A stretch of 64,000 nucleotides of DNA, from contig NC_068938.1 in the NCBI RefSeq assembly GCF_016801865.2, positions 74,618,975-74,682,974 of the forward strand, read 5' to 3'. Of this stretch, positions 1 through 12,070 are shown one piece after another; position 1 is the stretch's first letter, and each line of letters opens with the position of its first letter. Source of the DNA: Culex pipiens pallens (Eukaryota > Arthropoda > Insecta > Diptera > Culicidae). The notes under the pieces are model-generated. The model was not told where the DNA came from, made no database searches, and saw only the letters and a list, made by a program, of their open reading frames with translations. The translations under genes and the position numbers were made by a program.

Positions 1-1254
1 CATGTAACAAGTTGGAAATGTAGAAATATCATCAGGATGCAGTATAAACAGTCAGAACAGTCAGTTTTAAGAGAATGCAAATGCAAAATGCAAAATATGT
101 CTTTTCTAACAATTTTTCATCAGTATTTCAAAATTAAAATTACTTGTTGTGCTTCGAATCCCGAACACTGATAAAAGCTGATTCGAAATCTGGACACTTT
201 TGCTTCGAATTCCGGACACTCGATTTTGCTTATGAACCGCACAAATTTGGCCGGAAATGTTAGTGAATGGCATTCTTTAGGTCTCAAATAAGCTGTTAAC
301 ATCAAAACAATTGATATTTTATATAAAAATTTGGTAGAATTTTAGGAAATCAAAACCATAAATTTCTGCTTTGCCTTCCCGGTGCATCGGTCGCCAATGA
401 AATATTTCAGTGAAATGTTTCACATTTTTAGTAAACTTATTAATTAACTTTATATAATTGTGTTGGCATTAACTACAGCGTTCAAAACAAACTTTAAATG
501 AAAGTTGATGTTAGAATTCATCAAATAACACAGTTTTGACATTCATAATGCGAACTTATATCTAAATAATTGATAAAACAAGATGAGGTGTCCGGGTTTC
601 GAAGTGTCCGGAAATTCGAATCATGACGTTACGAACCTTCGGATAATCGAAACTTCATATAATCGAATCTGCACTGCAATAGTATTTTTAAATTTTGTTA
701 TTTATGCTTTTTATGTTTGTTGTTTTTGCGTAGTGAGTTGCATTTCACGGCTTAGTAGTCAAAATTTTAGAAGTTTCGTAAGTGGATGTCCCAAATAGAA
801 TTCATGCCCAAAGAAACAAAAAAAAGTTTTAAGATAATTTGTTTCAAAAAAAAACTTCAATGCAAAAAAAAAGTCGATATTTTTTTAAAGTGAATAGTTA
901 TTCACATCTTCAAACTGTTTTTTTTTTATTATTTTGAGGCAAAAATTTAATTTAGGGCATTCACTTAATTTCATTACGAAATTTTAAAAATCAAATTTAA
1001 AGGCCTACTGTGCGTAAACGAAATATATTGTAGAAAATGGATGGATTAGTAAAACATTTGCTAAGCAGTACATGACTTTCTCACCTAAAAACTTGATATC
1101 TCAAGAATTATTCAATGTGTCATGAGGTTTTTAATTGAATTCAATGTAAACATCTCTTAGCAATCAACTGCAACTGCCAGTTTTCCCGTAAGTGATTGTC
1201 CAAATGGCTGAATTAAATTTTTAAACTTCAAACGCAAAATTCCCATATCTGGCA
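1..1254. other. AT-rich non-coding DNA with a possible degenerate foldback
   Basis: No credible gene is visible. The words CGAATCCCGAACACT and CGAATTCCGGACACT near 157-225 recur in inverted orientation near 585-620 (GTGTCCGGGTTTCGAAGTGT), which suggests the ends of an old foldback or MITE of about 480 bp. A short piece at 640-670 (TTCGGATAATCGAAACTT) resembles the interior of the TA-flanked element at 17976-18379. Confidence 0.4.
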
Positions 1255-2345
1255 ACAATATATGAGCAATTCTCTACCAAAACCGGAAATGGATTTTATT
1301 TGTATTTTTTTATTTGGCTCAAACTTTGTGGGGGCCTTCCCTATGACCAAATAAGCTATTTTGCGTCATTCGTTCACCCATACTGTATGTATGGGCCATA
1401 CAAGTCTCCTTACAATTTTGGCAGCTGTCCATACAAAAATGGTATGTAAATATTTAAACAGCTGTAACTTTTAAGTGAATTTTCTGATCAATTTGGTGTC
1501 TTCGGCAAAGTTGTAGGTATTGTTGAGGACTTTTGAGAAAAAAAAATAGGTACACGGAAAAAAAAATTGCAGATTTTTTAATCAACTTTTTTTTTCACTA
1601 AAACTCAATTTCCCAAAATAAGTATTTTTTGATTTTCGAGATTTTTTGATTTTCGAGATTAATTGCATCGAAAAGTACTTTACAGATTTTTTGATAAAGG
1701 GCTCCGTTTTGAAGATGAAGCCACCGAAAGTTTGATTTTAGTGAAATATTTGCAGTTTTTCGATTTTTTAAAATAGTGACCGTGAGTGACCATTTCTAAA
1801 AATATTTTTTTTGAAAAGTTCAGAAAATTTGCTATAAAATTATCTAAGAGACATTGAAGATTGGACCTCGGGTTGATGAGATAGAGCCGCTTTAAGAAAA
1901 AGAAACACAAAAATTGAAGTTTTCTAAATCTCACCAAAACAACCCACCATTTTCTAATGACGATATCTCAGCAACTAATGGTCCGATTTTCAATGTTAAT
2001 ACATGAAACATTCGTGAAATTTTTCGATCTTTTCGAAAAAAATATTTTGAAAATGTTTAAACAAGACTAAAGTTTTAAAAGGGCCAAACATTGAATACTA
2101 CGCCCATTATAATGCTAGTCTCGATTTAAAAAATTACAAAATATTTTTTTTCGAAAAAATCGGAGTTGCTCATATGTAAATCTTGAGTACGCCTTTGGAT
2201 TCTACGTTAAAAATTCTTCAAATTTGCTTATTCAAAAGTTGACTTTTTGCTGAGAAAAATGCATTTTCAAAATGGGGTTTTCAAAAATTTTCGAAAAAGG
2301 AGAGGGTGATGAGGGCGCAAAGGTGGAGCAAATGTCACCAAACTT
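1255..2345. repeat. Dispersed repeat family A, diverged copy
   Basis: The block carries words shared with many other places in the window: GCAATTCTCTACCAAAACCG, TTTGTGGGGGCCTTCCCTAT, TTGGTGTCTTCGGCAAAGTT, ACCCACCATTTTCTAATG and CTCAGCAACTAATGGTCCGA. Other copies lie at 4560-4870, 12295-12870, 32040-32940, 52866-53990, 58440-59140 and 59790-63663. No coding capacity is seen; the order of words suggests a long non-coding foldback family. Confidence 0.7.
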
Positions 2346-3059
2346 GGGATTAGTTTTTTTTTTTTTTTTTTTTGAGGCAAAAACCGAAAAAATCAAAATA
2401 AATATGGACAGATTTGGTGGTCGTGTTGGGGAGGGGAAGGGGAGGATATAAATTGAAAAGGCAACATTTCTATTTTGAAGTTTGATTTTCCCAATGATTC
2501 AGAAAAAAAGAATAAAATGCGATATACAAATAATCCTTATACAATGTATTTCTAAAATATTTACAATCGATTTAACAATTTTTTTCAATGAAAATTTAAA
2601 GTTTTACCAATATATTTTTAGCTTTCTGTTTTTTAAAAGGAATTTTTCAGTTCAGAGAGGGACAACATCCTGAAATCAAATTTGCATTGGCATTAGATCA
2701 TTTCAAAGAAATATATGAAAACATAATGTTTCAGTAACCTTAAGAAAAATATTTCATCATGAATATAAACTTCATTGGTTTCGCAATAGTCTGAAATCTA
2801 TTTGAGAAAACAATAAATAAAAGCAAATTATTTTAAATGAAATAATTTTACTCGCTTCTCTTCGATTTCCAAATCAAAAATATAATTTCAAAAATATAAT
2901 CCGGCCTTCCATCCATACTTTCTGGGTACTGAAAAGCTTTGAAAAAGTTTTCATGATGAGTGATTAAAAAGACAAATCTCCATTTAAAAATATACTTACT
3001 TCAAAATTTAACATAATAACTGAATTATTGTTAAAAATATACAAACCTTCATTAAACAT
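2346..3059. other. AT-rich sequence, nothing recognised
   Basis: It contains homopolymer T and A runs (one T run of about 20 at 2356) and a short ORF with low-complexity Ile/Phe/Lys composition. No splice-bounded coding block or repeat termini were found. Confidence 0.5.
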
Positions 3060-3910
3060 TAAACGCAGTGCTTTCCTATTTATCCAATCTGGCAGCCCTG
3101 CCGCACATCCTTAGAGGTTCCCTTTCCGCCTCCTGTCGCAGGAAACACACACACACAAACTGGCGACAACGACGGATAACGGAGATCCGACCCAGTACCA
3201 GGAATGTGTGTAATAAATTAAAATCAACTATAAAAGCAACTCTTACAGTGCACGCGCGACGTGCACCGAAAGGAAACGCACCAATTTCTTTTCCCGGCTT
3301 TTTTTTCTTCTCCTTATGCTCTCTTGATGCTTTTTGACCCACGATGGAACATCTCCGTTACAACAGGAGAGCACCAGCGCCGGAAAGAGGGCACAATAAC
3401 ACAAAACAGACCACCCACTAGGCCACCCGCACTCCGAGGAGGACGTAATCTCTCTCCCCCGCACCCCACCACACACTGCTGACACAACTTGCTCACTTCA
3501 CGTGTTGAAAAGGGTGCCTTTTGAAAGGATAAGCACTTTTACCGCATTCAAATTGTAACTTTACAGGATTTCAACACATTTGCGTCAATCCACAGCAATG
3601 TTTCACTCCTTAATTTCACAAATCAGCTGATTTTCACACGTAATTTGTTCTGGAATGTTTGTCCTAAATTCCTTCTTCACGCACTCCCGGTACCACCATT
3701 CGAAAACATTCCGAAAATTCTATTTAAAAAAACGCAAAAAAAAAAAACATCTCTTTTGAAGCGACTTCATCCAACCGACTGGTTTCGTGAGTGGAGTTGA
3801 ACTGACGAGCCTGGCTGGTTGGTTGGAGCCCACCCAGCTTGGAGCGAAGGATTCACGAGTTTTCTCACGGCGGGACTTTGCTCTCCATATCGGAACGTGG
3901 AGCACATGAG
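3060..3910. other. GC-richer, probably single-copy non-coding block
   Basis: Base composition is clearly more balanced than in the flanks, and short ORFs overlap on both strands without any protein-like sequence. The block includes CA repeats and the palindromic stretch CGCGCGACGTGCACC near 3252. It could be a promoter, a 5' UTR or an intronic regulatory segment of a gene whose coding part is not visible. No function can be assigned. Confidence 0.35.
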
Positions 3911-4031
3911 TAACTACAGATGATTGCGCTTAGCAGAAAAGAACACATTCATATTTCAGAATTTTCGAAATTTTGGTTTTGATATACTTTTTAAGGACCA
4001 TTGTTTAGGCAGTTTTCTAGCTATCTTCCTA

Positions 4032-4467
4032 TACTGCCGTTCTACGCATAATTGTCCCATGTCATTTTTGGACGATTTTGACTTTTTAACATTTTTATGT
4101 TTAGTCTGTCGTATACTTTAAGAAATACACATAAAATCTGGTACTTTGTTCGGAAACTCATTGAAAACAACATCCAGTCTGTTTGTCCCATCGTCAAACT
4201 TCTACGCATAATTGTCTCACCAAGTATTTTCTCATACGAAATCAATAGATTTATGAAGCATTATGTCGTTTTTACCTGTTGTTTAGCAAGAGTATCATAA
4301 AAAAGAGTGATAAACTGCTAACTGGGGTGATTAGGGACACACAGGGCGAATAGGAACCCACGGGACAATTATGCGTAGAAACACAGAAATCGATCGAAAA
4401 ATTTCAATCGCGTTTTTCTCAGTTGCACTTTTTCAAACATGGGACAATTATGCGTAGAACGGCAGTA
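4032..4467. mobile_element. TA-flanked MITE with 30-bp perfect terminal inverted repeats
   Basis: The left end begins TACTGCCGTTCTACGCATAA and continues to 4061. The right end (4438-4467) is its exact reverse complement over 30 bp. TA dinucleotides flank both ends (4030-4031, 4468-4469), as for Tc1/mariner-type insertions. The motif CTACGCATAATTGTC also occurs internally at about 4201, and its complement at about 4360, which gives subterminal repeats. There is no transposase, so the element is non-autonomous. A truncated relative lies at 14241-14397. Confidence 0.85.
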
Positions 4468-4559
4468 TAGCATAATAATATCCAGCATTTCTAGAGTATT
4501 TTACTCGCCAATCGACTTTTCATTATATTTTTTTGATTTTGATGAAACTTTGCCCATGG

Positions 4560-4870
4560 ATTTGTTATGCCTTTTTGCATAATTGATTTCTCAATACAAG
4601 TCTTCATACAAACTTGAGAGCTGTTCATAAGTGCGAAAACGTTCGAAAATCCGTAACTTGAGAAGGGAATTTTGATCGAATTGGTATCTTCGACGAAGTA
4701 TTAGGTATTGATGAGGACTGTTCGTAAATAAAGTACACGGAAATTTATTTTGGCGATTTGTTTGTACAATTCAAATAATTATAAAGAAAAATTCTATTTG
4801 AAAAAATGCTAAAACTGGCACAACCTGTTGAAAAATACTTCTCCCAGAAAAAAAAACCGTTACCTGAAAA
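4560..4870. repeat. Family A remnant
   Basis: Diverged relatives of family A words are seen: GAGAGCTGTTCATA, GATCGAATTGGTATCTTCGA and AGTACACGGAAATTT, in the same order as at 1430-1560 and 59940-60090. It is old compared with the copies at 58-63 kb. Confidence 0.55.
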
Positions 4871-4964
4871 AAAAATTATGAAAACTCAAAGACATTATAA
4901 AACCTATATTTAAACAAAATACAAGGTTGTTATTCGACGATAACTTCTTTTTAAAATCTTTCTA

Positions 4965-6140
4965 AAATCGATTAATTCAACCATATCATGTTAAATTTTC
5001 AATGCTTCCACTAAGAATATATTTTTTTTAAATGTTGTAAGTTTTAAAATACAAATATGTACTCAAAATTGTTCACAAAATACCATATTTTTTCGAAAAT
5101 ACTAAAATTTTCTTAATTAGCAATATGGATATGAAAAGAATTGAAATTTTGTTTGCTTTTTTATTTACCAGAGTTTTTTTTGAATACTCAAATTTTCACA
5201 TTCATATGTTAAAATCGTTAACTGTAAATTAATCCCCTCCCTACCCCCCCCCCCCCCCATTCCTTCGACTTTGGTCATAGTCAAGGGACATAAACTTCAA
5301 AAAAAATTTGCAATGGCCTTAAAAGAGTTTTTTTTTTTTTTAAACTACAATTTTTACAAAATACCATATTTTTTTAAAATACTCGAATCTTCTTAATTTG
5401 CAATATGAGTACCAAACGAAGTGAAATTTGGTTTTCTTTTGCAAATTGAAAGAGTATTTTTTTAATAATAAAATTTTCACAAAATGCCGCATTCTTTCAA
5501 AAGTACATATATTTTTATAATTTGCAATATGGGTATCAAACGAAGCGAAAATTTGCATGTTTTTTTCACTTAATTAGAGTTTTTTTTAATACCAAAAAAA
5601 TCACAAATTACCGTTTTTTTTAGAAAATACTCAAATTCTTAAATTTAGCTATATAGGTATTAGACGAAGCGATATTTTGTTTGCTTTTCCACATTAACAG
5701 AGTTTTTTTTTAATTACTAAAATTTTTACAAAATAACGTATAATTTCGAAAGTACTCAAATTTTCATAATTTGTAATATGTGTACTAAACGAAGTAAAAT
5801 TTAGCATGCTTCATACATTCAAATTGTGTATGCTTTATACAAAATTTTGCGTCGTTAAATTCCATCTTGCAAACATGAAAAATTTGAGTACTTTAGAAAA
5901 AGTGCGGTTCTTTTTGAAAATTTTAATATTTTTAAAAAAAAAACTCTCTTAATTTGCAAAAGAAAACCAAATTTCACTTCATTTGATACCCATAATGCAA
6001 ATTTAATAGATTCGAGTATTTTCGAAAAAATATGGTATTTTGTCAATTTTTTTTTGTTTTTTACAGAAAGAAACTCTAATAAAGTGATTTTCAAAAAATG
6101 TATTCTTATTGATATGGTTGAATTAAGTCGATTTAATAAC
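4965..6140. repeat. Foldback repeat family B with a ~125-bp internal tandem array
   Basis: Units built around GCAATATGGGTATCAAACGA recur at about 5400, 5525, 5650 and 5776, a spacing near 125 bp. From about 5870 the same words appear in inverted orientation. The outer ends mirror each other: AATTCAACCATATCATG at about 4974 and TATGGTTGAATTAAGTCG at about 6113. The same architecture occurs at 35890-37388. A poly-C run lies at about 5243. No protein is encoded. Confidence 0.75.
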
Positions 6141-6146
6141 TTTTTT

Positions 6147-6290
6147 AAAATCGTCGGCGATAAGATGATCGCCGATAGAATTATTGAAATAACGATAACG
6201 ATAGATAATCGTTATCGTCCCGACGATAACGATAGAACTATTGATATCGTTATCGAGCCTCGATAATTTTATCGTTAACAACCTTAAAAA
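6147..6290. repeat. GATAAC/GTTATC-rich palindromic patch
   Basis: A 140-bp patch dense in GATAACGATA, its complement ATCGTTATCG, and CGATGAT-like words on both strands. It can fold on itself. It could be microsatellite-like decay or a cluster of GATA-type binding sites; there is no means to decide from sequence alone. Confidence 0.5.
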
Positions 6291-6489
6291 TATTATATCA
6301 ACCAAACATATTAAAGAACTGAACTTTTTTTAAATAATGCAAAATTCAGTAAAGTTTTATTCAACGAAAAAAAAATCCTGAATATGTCCAAGCTTCAGGA
6401 TATTTCCATCGGGCATCTAATGTTGGCATATCAGCACTTTGCGTACGATTACATTCTCGTAAATGCGTTTCCAACTCATGAGAAGTCAT

Positions 6490-7085
6490 AAAATTTGCTT
6501 AATCCACCTTAAGGTGGGTCCTCACATTCATAAAGTGAATACATTACAAAGCGTCAAAAAAGAGTATAAATAACACTTATTTTTATCAAAATATCTGAGA
6601 TCCGGTCTAAAAATTGGTGTATTAAAAACACTAAAGTACTTATAACTTTTGATAGGGTTGTCAGATTTTCAATCTTTTGGCCTCTTTGGAAAGATCTCTT
6701 GATCCAACGATAGGTCGCATTGTAGAACCGGACAATGTTTTCATCATAATTTGTGAGATCCGGCCTCTAAAAAGGGTGTAAGTAACACTTAAGTGGTTAT
6801 AACTTTTGATAGGGTTGTCAGATCTTCAACGTTTTGGGCTCGTTGGAAAGGTCTTTTAAATACCTTTTTAAAAATAAATAGCATAACGGTTCAGCAGTCC
6901 AGAGATAATCGTGTGCATATTTTTCGGTGCACGAACATACAGACATACACACGCACAGACATTTGTTCAGAATTTGATTCTGAGTCGATAGGTATACATG
7001 AAGGTGGGTCTACGAGGTCGAATAAAGAAGTTCATTTTTCGAGTGATTTTATAGCCTTTCCTCATTGATGTGAGGAAGGCAAAAA
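6490..7085. repeat. Dispersed mosquito-type repeat with internal direct repeats
   Basis: The phrase AACTTTTGATAGGGTTGTCA appears at about 6645 and again at about 6802, each followed by GATCTTCAACGTTTTGG-like words and TCGTTGGAAAGGTCTTTT. The block begins with AAGGTGGGTCCTCAC and ends with AAGGTGGGTCTACGAGG and GATGTGAGGAAGGC. I know this kind of sequence as a common culicine interspersed repeat, but its class cannot be fixed here. The ORF across it is not protein-like. Confidence 0.6.
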
Positions 7086-7962
7086 GCTTAATGGAAACTG
7101 GCCTTGATTTAGATTAGATTTACATACATGGACTTGATTTTGGTTTTTCAGTGACATGCATGGTCCCAGAGTATCACCGGAAGTTCCCATTAAAAATTGA
7201 TGTCTTTGCAGTGTAATATCTTTTGACAATCAAAACCGATTAACAAAATTTAAAAAAAAAGGTAAGCAAGAACTTTTTTAATGTTGTTGTTGTTGATTTT
7301 ATTGTGGGAACTCCCGCAAAACTTTTTTTTTCAATAAATCTGTCATTACAAATATTTTTTAAAGATCGATCAAAGTTTTCAGCAGCAGAGCAGCTAAAAA
7401 TGTGTACAAAACATCAAAAACCAAAAAAAAAACTTATTTTTACCGGAAGAATATTTTTATTTATATAGACTTTGATTCAGGTTGGTAAAACACAACTTTC
7501 TGCATGTAAATCTCCGATGGTTTATCTCGGTTTATAATAATTTGCTCCAGGCTTGCCGTGCCCTTTACTGAATAACAAACCCAAGCATGAACTTGGTGGA
7601 ATCGAGTTGTTAAGGCGGTAGACTCCAAGGTATGTATTCCAGGACACTTTGGATGGTCTGAGCTGAGCACAGATCGAAAACAATCAGGCCTGAAGGAAAA
7701 TTTCTTTCCACAATCAAAACACAACAAAAATAAAGTCTTCGAATCAGAATTTTGGTATATTTGTCTTAAATTCTAAACAGAAATATAAATGAAACTAAAA
7801 CGAATGAACGCAAAAACAAGCGCAAATAAAACTTGTGAATCTAACCGTCAAGTGGGCCAAACGATACAAAAGATAGAATACAGTGAGTTTAAAATAAGTC
7901 TATACACCAATAATTAAGCGATCACCGGCCAGCGTCAACGCTGCTGCGACCAGTTCGCGCGC
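7086..7962. other. Intergenic region including the RnrL 3' UTR
   Basis: Sequence downstream of the RnrL stop codon (minus strand). A TTTATT (AATAAA on the minus strand) occurs near 7455-7462 and is a possible but distant polyadenylation signal; others may be used. The words GTTGTTGATTTTATTGTGGG at about 7288 recur near 40405, so part of this stretch is repetitive. Confidence 0.45.
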
Positions 7963-10900
7963 CTACGAACCGCACATCATGCAGTCCTCCTTGTTCTCGA
8001 GCGAGCACACCATCTCGGCCATCCGGCGGTTCCTCTCGGCGTACGATCCGTTCATCGAGGTTTCCCCGGCGGCGGCAATCGCCGACGTGTCGGCCATCGC
8101 CATCGAACTTTCGCCGTTCATCTTGCGCGGCGTGCTCGATCCGTTCATCAGCATGGATTTGGACGTGGGGGAGGTTGTTCCGTTTTGTGCGGCTTGGGTT
8201 TGGCCGAGTTTGACCTTGTCCACGGTGAACTGGATGGCGTTGACGGCGGGTTTGGTGCGCAGGTAGTACATGCCGGTTTTGAGTCCCATCTTCCAGCCGT
8301 AGAAGTGGATCGAGGTTAGTTTGCCGTAGTTTGGTTCCGCGACGTGGATGTTGAACGACTGGGACTGATCGATGAAGGCGCCCCGATCGGCGGCCATTTT
8401 GATGCAGGTTTTGACGGAGATTTCCCAGACCGTTTTGTAGAGCTCGCGGATGTGCTTGGGGATTTCGTCGATGTGCTGGATGGAGCCGTTGCTGGCGATG
8501 ATTTTGTTCTTCATATCGTCGTCCCACAGCTCGAGTTCGGTGAGGTCTTTGAGGAGGTGGTGGTTGACGACCTGGAACTCGCCGGACAGCACACGGCGGT
8601 TGTAGACGTTGGAGGTGTACGGTTCGAAGGATTCGTTGTTGCCGAGGATTTGGGCGGTGGAGGCGGTTGGCATCGGGGCGAGGAGGAGGGAGTTTCGGAC
8701 TCCGTGCTTGGCGATTTTTTCCTTGAGTGGGGCCCAGTCCCACAGGTCGGATGGGGCCTTGTTCCACATGTCGTACTGCAGGATGCCCTTGCTAACCGGA
8801 CAGCCGTCGTACGTTTCGTAGGTTCCTTCCTTCTCGGCAATTTCACAGCTCGCCTCAAGGGCACCGTAGTAGATGGTTTCGAAGATTTGCTGGTTCAGCT
8901 TTTGGGCTTCCTCGCTCTCGTACGGGAAGCGCATCAGGATGAACGCGTCGGCCATTCCCTGGACACCGATTCCGATCGGGCGGTGACGCATGTTGGAGCG
9001 CTTGGCCTCCGGCACCGGATAGTAGTTGATGTCGATGATTTTGTTCAGATTTTTGGTGACTATTTTAGCGACTTCCTTCAGCTTCTGGAAGTCGTATGTC
9101 TTGTCTGGTTTGACAAACATGTTGACCGCGATCGAGGCCAAGTTGCACACGGCAATTTCGTCCTTGGACGAGTACTCCACGATTTCCGTGCAGAGGTTCG
9201 AGCACTTGATGGTGCCGATGTTCTGCTGGTTGCTCTTCCGGTTGCAAGCGTCCTTGTACAGCATGTACGGCACGCCCGTCTCGACCTGCGACTCGATGAT
9301 CGCGAACCACAGATCCTGAGCCTTGACCTTACGAATGTAGCGACCTTCGTTCTCGTACGTCGTGTACAGCTTCTCGAACTCCTCACCCCACGTCTCCGGG
9401 AGTCCGGGGCAGTCGTGCGGGCACATCAGACACCAGTCCTCGTTAGCCTCGACTCGCTTCATGAACAGATCCGGAATCCACAGCGCGTAGAACATGTCCC
9501 GAGCGCGGACCTCCTCCTTGCCGGTGTTTTTCTTCAAGTCCAAAAACTCAAAGATATCTCCGTGCCACGGCTCCAGATAGATCGCAAACGCTCCGGGCCG
9601 CTTGTTGCCGCCCTGGTCAACGTACCGCGCCGTATTGTTGTAAACCCTCAGCATCGGCACCAGCCCGTTCGAGATACCGTTCGTTCCGGCAATGTACGTG
9701 CCCTTGGCCCGGATGCAGTGCACATTCACACCAATTCCACCCGCCGATTTGGAGATCAACGCGCACTGCTTCAGCGTGTCGTAAATCCCGTCAATACTAT
9801 CGTCGCTCATCGTCAACAGGAAGCACGACGACAGCTGAGGACGCCGCGTGGCCGCCGCAAACATGGTCGGCGAGGCGTGCGTAAAGTACCGCTCCGACAG
9901 CAGGTTGTACGTCTCGATGGCCGCGTCAATGTCCAGCCCGTGAATGCCAACCGCCACCCGCATCAGCATGTGCTGCGGCCGCTCCACCACCTTGCCCTTG
10001 ATCTTCAGCAGGTACGACCGCTCCAGCGTCTTGAAACCGAAGTAATTGTAGCCAAAGTCCCGGTCGTAGATGATGGCCGAGTTGAGCCGATCGGCGTTGT
10101 CCATGATGATCTTGTAGTGCTCGTCCGAAATCATCGGCGACTTCGTCTTGAGGAACTCGTTCTCCATGTTGTACAGGTCGGCCATCACATCTGCCGGGGG
10201 GAAAGACGAACATTAGAAAACGAATGCGTCGGAAAGAAAACATCTGCCATCAGATATCTTCGTTTTATGATGGATACAATTTCATAACCAGCATTGCTAT
10301 CATGATATAGGGGCAGGGGGGGCAGAATGGACCAGGGGGGCAGAATGGGCCACCCTTGGTTTTGGGCTTTAGAATGGATTTAGACCAATTGTAAGGCAAG
10401 GGTCTTATAAAGGACGTCAAATAACTTCACCATACCGAAAACGACGTTTGAATTCATTGTATTCTTGGAATTATGAGCAAAAATGTAAATTTATTAGAAA
10501 AACCACGCAAATGTTGTTTATTTCGAGATTTTTAAATAAGCTTTCTGAAAAGTTGGACTGTTTGAAAAAGTTTGCTCAATGCTTATAACGATACTAGATG
10601 TTACTACCAAGGTATACAAACAACAACGGAACCTTGAAATCATTTAGAGACTTGGTGGTGGAAGTGTTAAATTAAAATCCACTTGGGGGCAGAATGGACC
10701 ACCCTTATCCTGCCTTATAAAAACAATCAAAAGTTATGAAATTTGGATTAAATGGATTATTTCACTCCTGGTAGCTTCACAAATCACGTTTAATGCAAAA
10801 TTAGTTGATTTTTTAGTTGTATTGATGATTATTTGTAAAAATAGTGTCCTTTTTCAACATATTAACACTATTTTCAAACATTTTGTTTTGATAAGTGACT

Positions 10901-11884
10901 ATTTTTATTAAAGTGGTCTAACTTCATGGAAACTATGTTAGAAAGGTACCTTAAGTCATTTCTTATCTCCCTTCAACGTTGTATTAGACAAAATGGCTTG
11001 TTTTCTAAGGTGGCCCATTCTGCCCCGCAGGGTGGCCCATTCTGCCCCGCACCCTGGAAAAAAAGTCGAAAAAACTTTTTTTTTAAAGTGGCTCAAAAAC
11101 AGTTTTAAGCTAAAAAATTTCATCAACCAAGTATATAACATTGAAGGAAACATCCCAAAGCATAAGCCTACTACACTGAATTCATAAGTTTTCATGTTTT
11201 TCTATAATTTTTGGCGCATTTTACTTAGGCGGGCCATTCTGCCCCCCCTCCCCCTAAGACACACTCAAAAGCCGTTACAGATGAAACACGAACTTTCCTG
11301 AAACTCGCACATGTTGCTTTGCTGCACCTTTGAGACCTGTGCAGAATCCATCTCCTCTGATAAAAAAATCATTCCTCAAACTCACCGGAAAAGTGCTTTT
11401 TGGTCTCCTTGTGCAGGTTGGACACGGCCAGCCGCGCCGCCAGGATGGCATAGTCGGCGTGCTCGGTGGTCAGCGTCGCGGCCGTTTCCGCCGCCAGATT
11501 GTCCAGCTCCTGGGTCGTCACGCCCGTGTAGAGCCCGTTGATCACCTTCAAGGTGATGGCGACCTGCGCGATTGGAATGGGAGTTTCGACGATTAGCATT
11601 ATTTTAACAATTCAACAGGTGATGGTGGTCCCCATTGAATGCCCCCCGCTCAGACAAAAGAGTGAAAAACAAAATGGTCAGCATCACTCACCGGATCGAC
11701 AAAGTCCATGTTGAGGCCATAGCACAGCTTCTGGATGCGGGACGTGATCTTGTCCAGGTGGACCTCCTCCTTGCGACCGTCTGCCCAAAGAAAGAATCAA
11801 CCGTTACAACACGGAACCACTTCCGGAACCGTCGTCACACTTACCTCGCTTAAAGACGTACATCTTGTTCGACTTGAGGACCAT
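7963..11884 (-). CDS. RnrL: Ribonucleoside-diphosphate reductase, large subunit (class I)
   Basis: Reduces ribonucleoside diphosphates to deoxyribonucleotides as the large chain of the cytosolic class Ia enzyme, working with the small radical-carrying subunit. I read four exons: 11884-11845, 11780-11692, 11563-11386 and 10190-7963, all with GT-AG borders, giving 844 residues. Residues 1 to about 95 form the ATP-cone (MYVFKRDGRKEEVHLDKITS). Catalytic residues by family alignment: Cys225 (RRPQLSSCFLL), Asn434/Cys436/Glu438 (NLCTEIVEYS), Cys451, radical-transfer Tyr744/Tyr745 (GMYYLRTKP) and the C-terminal redox pair Cys839/Cys842 (EDCMMCGS). The linker before that tail (about 765-825) is rich in Ser, Asn, Met and Ala and longer than in vertebrate RRM1 (about 790 residues). 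The start is supported by the short first exon, standard in this family. Intron 3 carries a MITE. The product is sure; small splice details are less so. Confidence 0.97.
10310..11254. mobile_element. TA-flanked MITE in RnrL intron 3
   Basis: The left end begins GGGGCAGGGGGGGCAGAATG and the right end is its near complement (CATTCTGCCCCCCCTCCCC). TA lies just outside both ends (10308-10309, 11255-11256). The core word GGGCAGAATGGNCCA repeats directly at the left end and in inverted form at about 11010-11055 and about 10687. No transposase ORF is present. It makes up most of the 1195-bp intron (11385-10191) and leaves the splice sites clear. Confidence 0.75.
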
Positions 11885-12070
11885 GATTCTGCCGTACAAA
11901 ATCAACCTCAACGGAGAGTAAACTACACTTGTTAGGGCACTAGCGGACAGCAAAAGAGAACAAGGGCGTAACGTGGAATTTTAAAATTCCGGGAACTTAT
12001 TAGGACAACACTCGCAAGGGATCTGTTCCGTCGGGAGTACTCGATGCGAATGAAGCAACTCGGACGCAGT

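Noticed and set aside
7922..8864. 281- and 117-codon minus-strand ORFs inside RnrL
   Set aside because: Shifted frames of the RnrL exon with Pro/Arg/Gln-rich artefact composition.
8344..10287. 647-codon ORF on the plus strand across RnrL
   Set aside because: It lies exactly antisense to the conserved RnrL exon. The open frame follows from the GC-rich third positions of RnrL, and its Val/Asp/Leu/Arg-rich protein has no family character.
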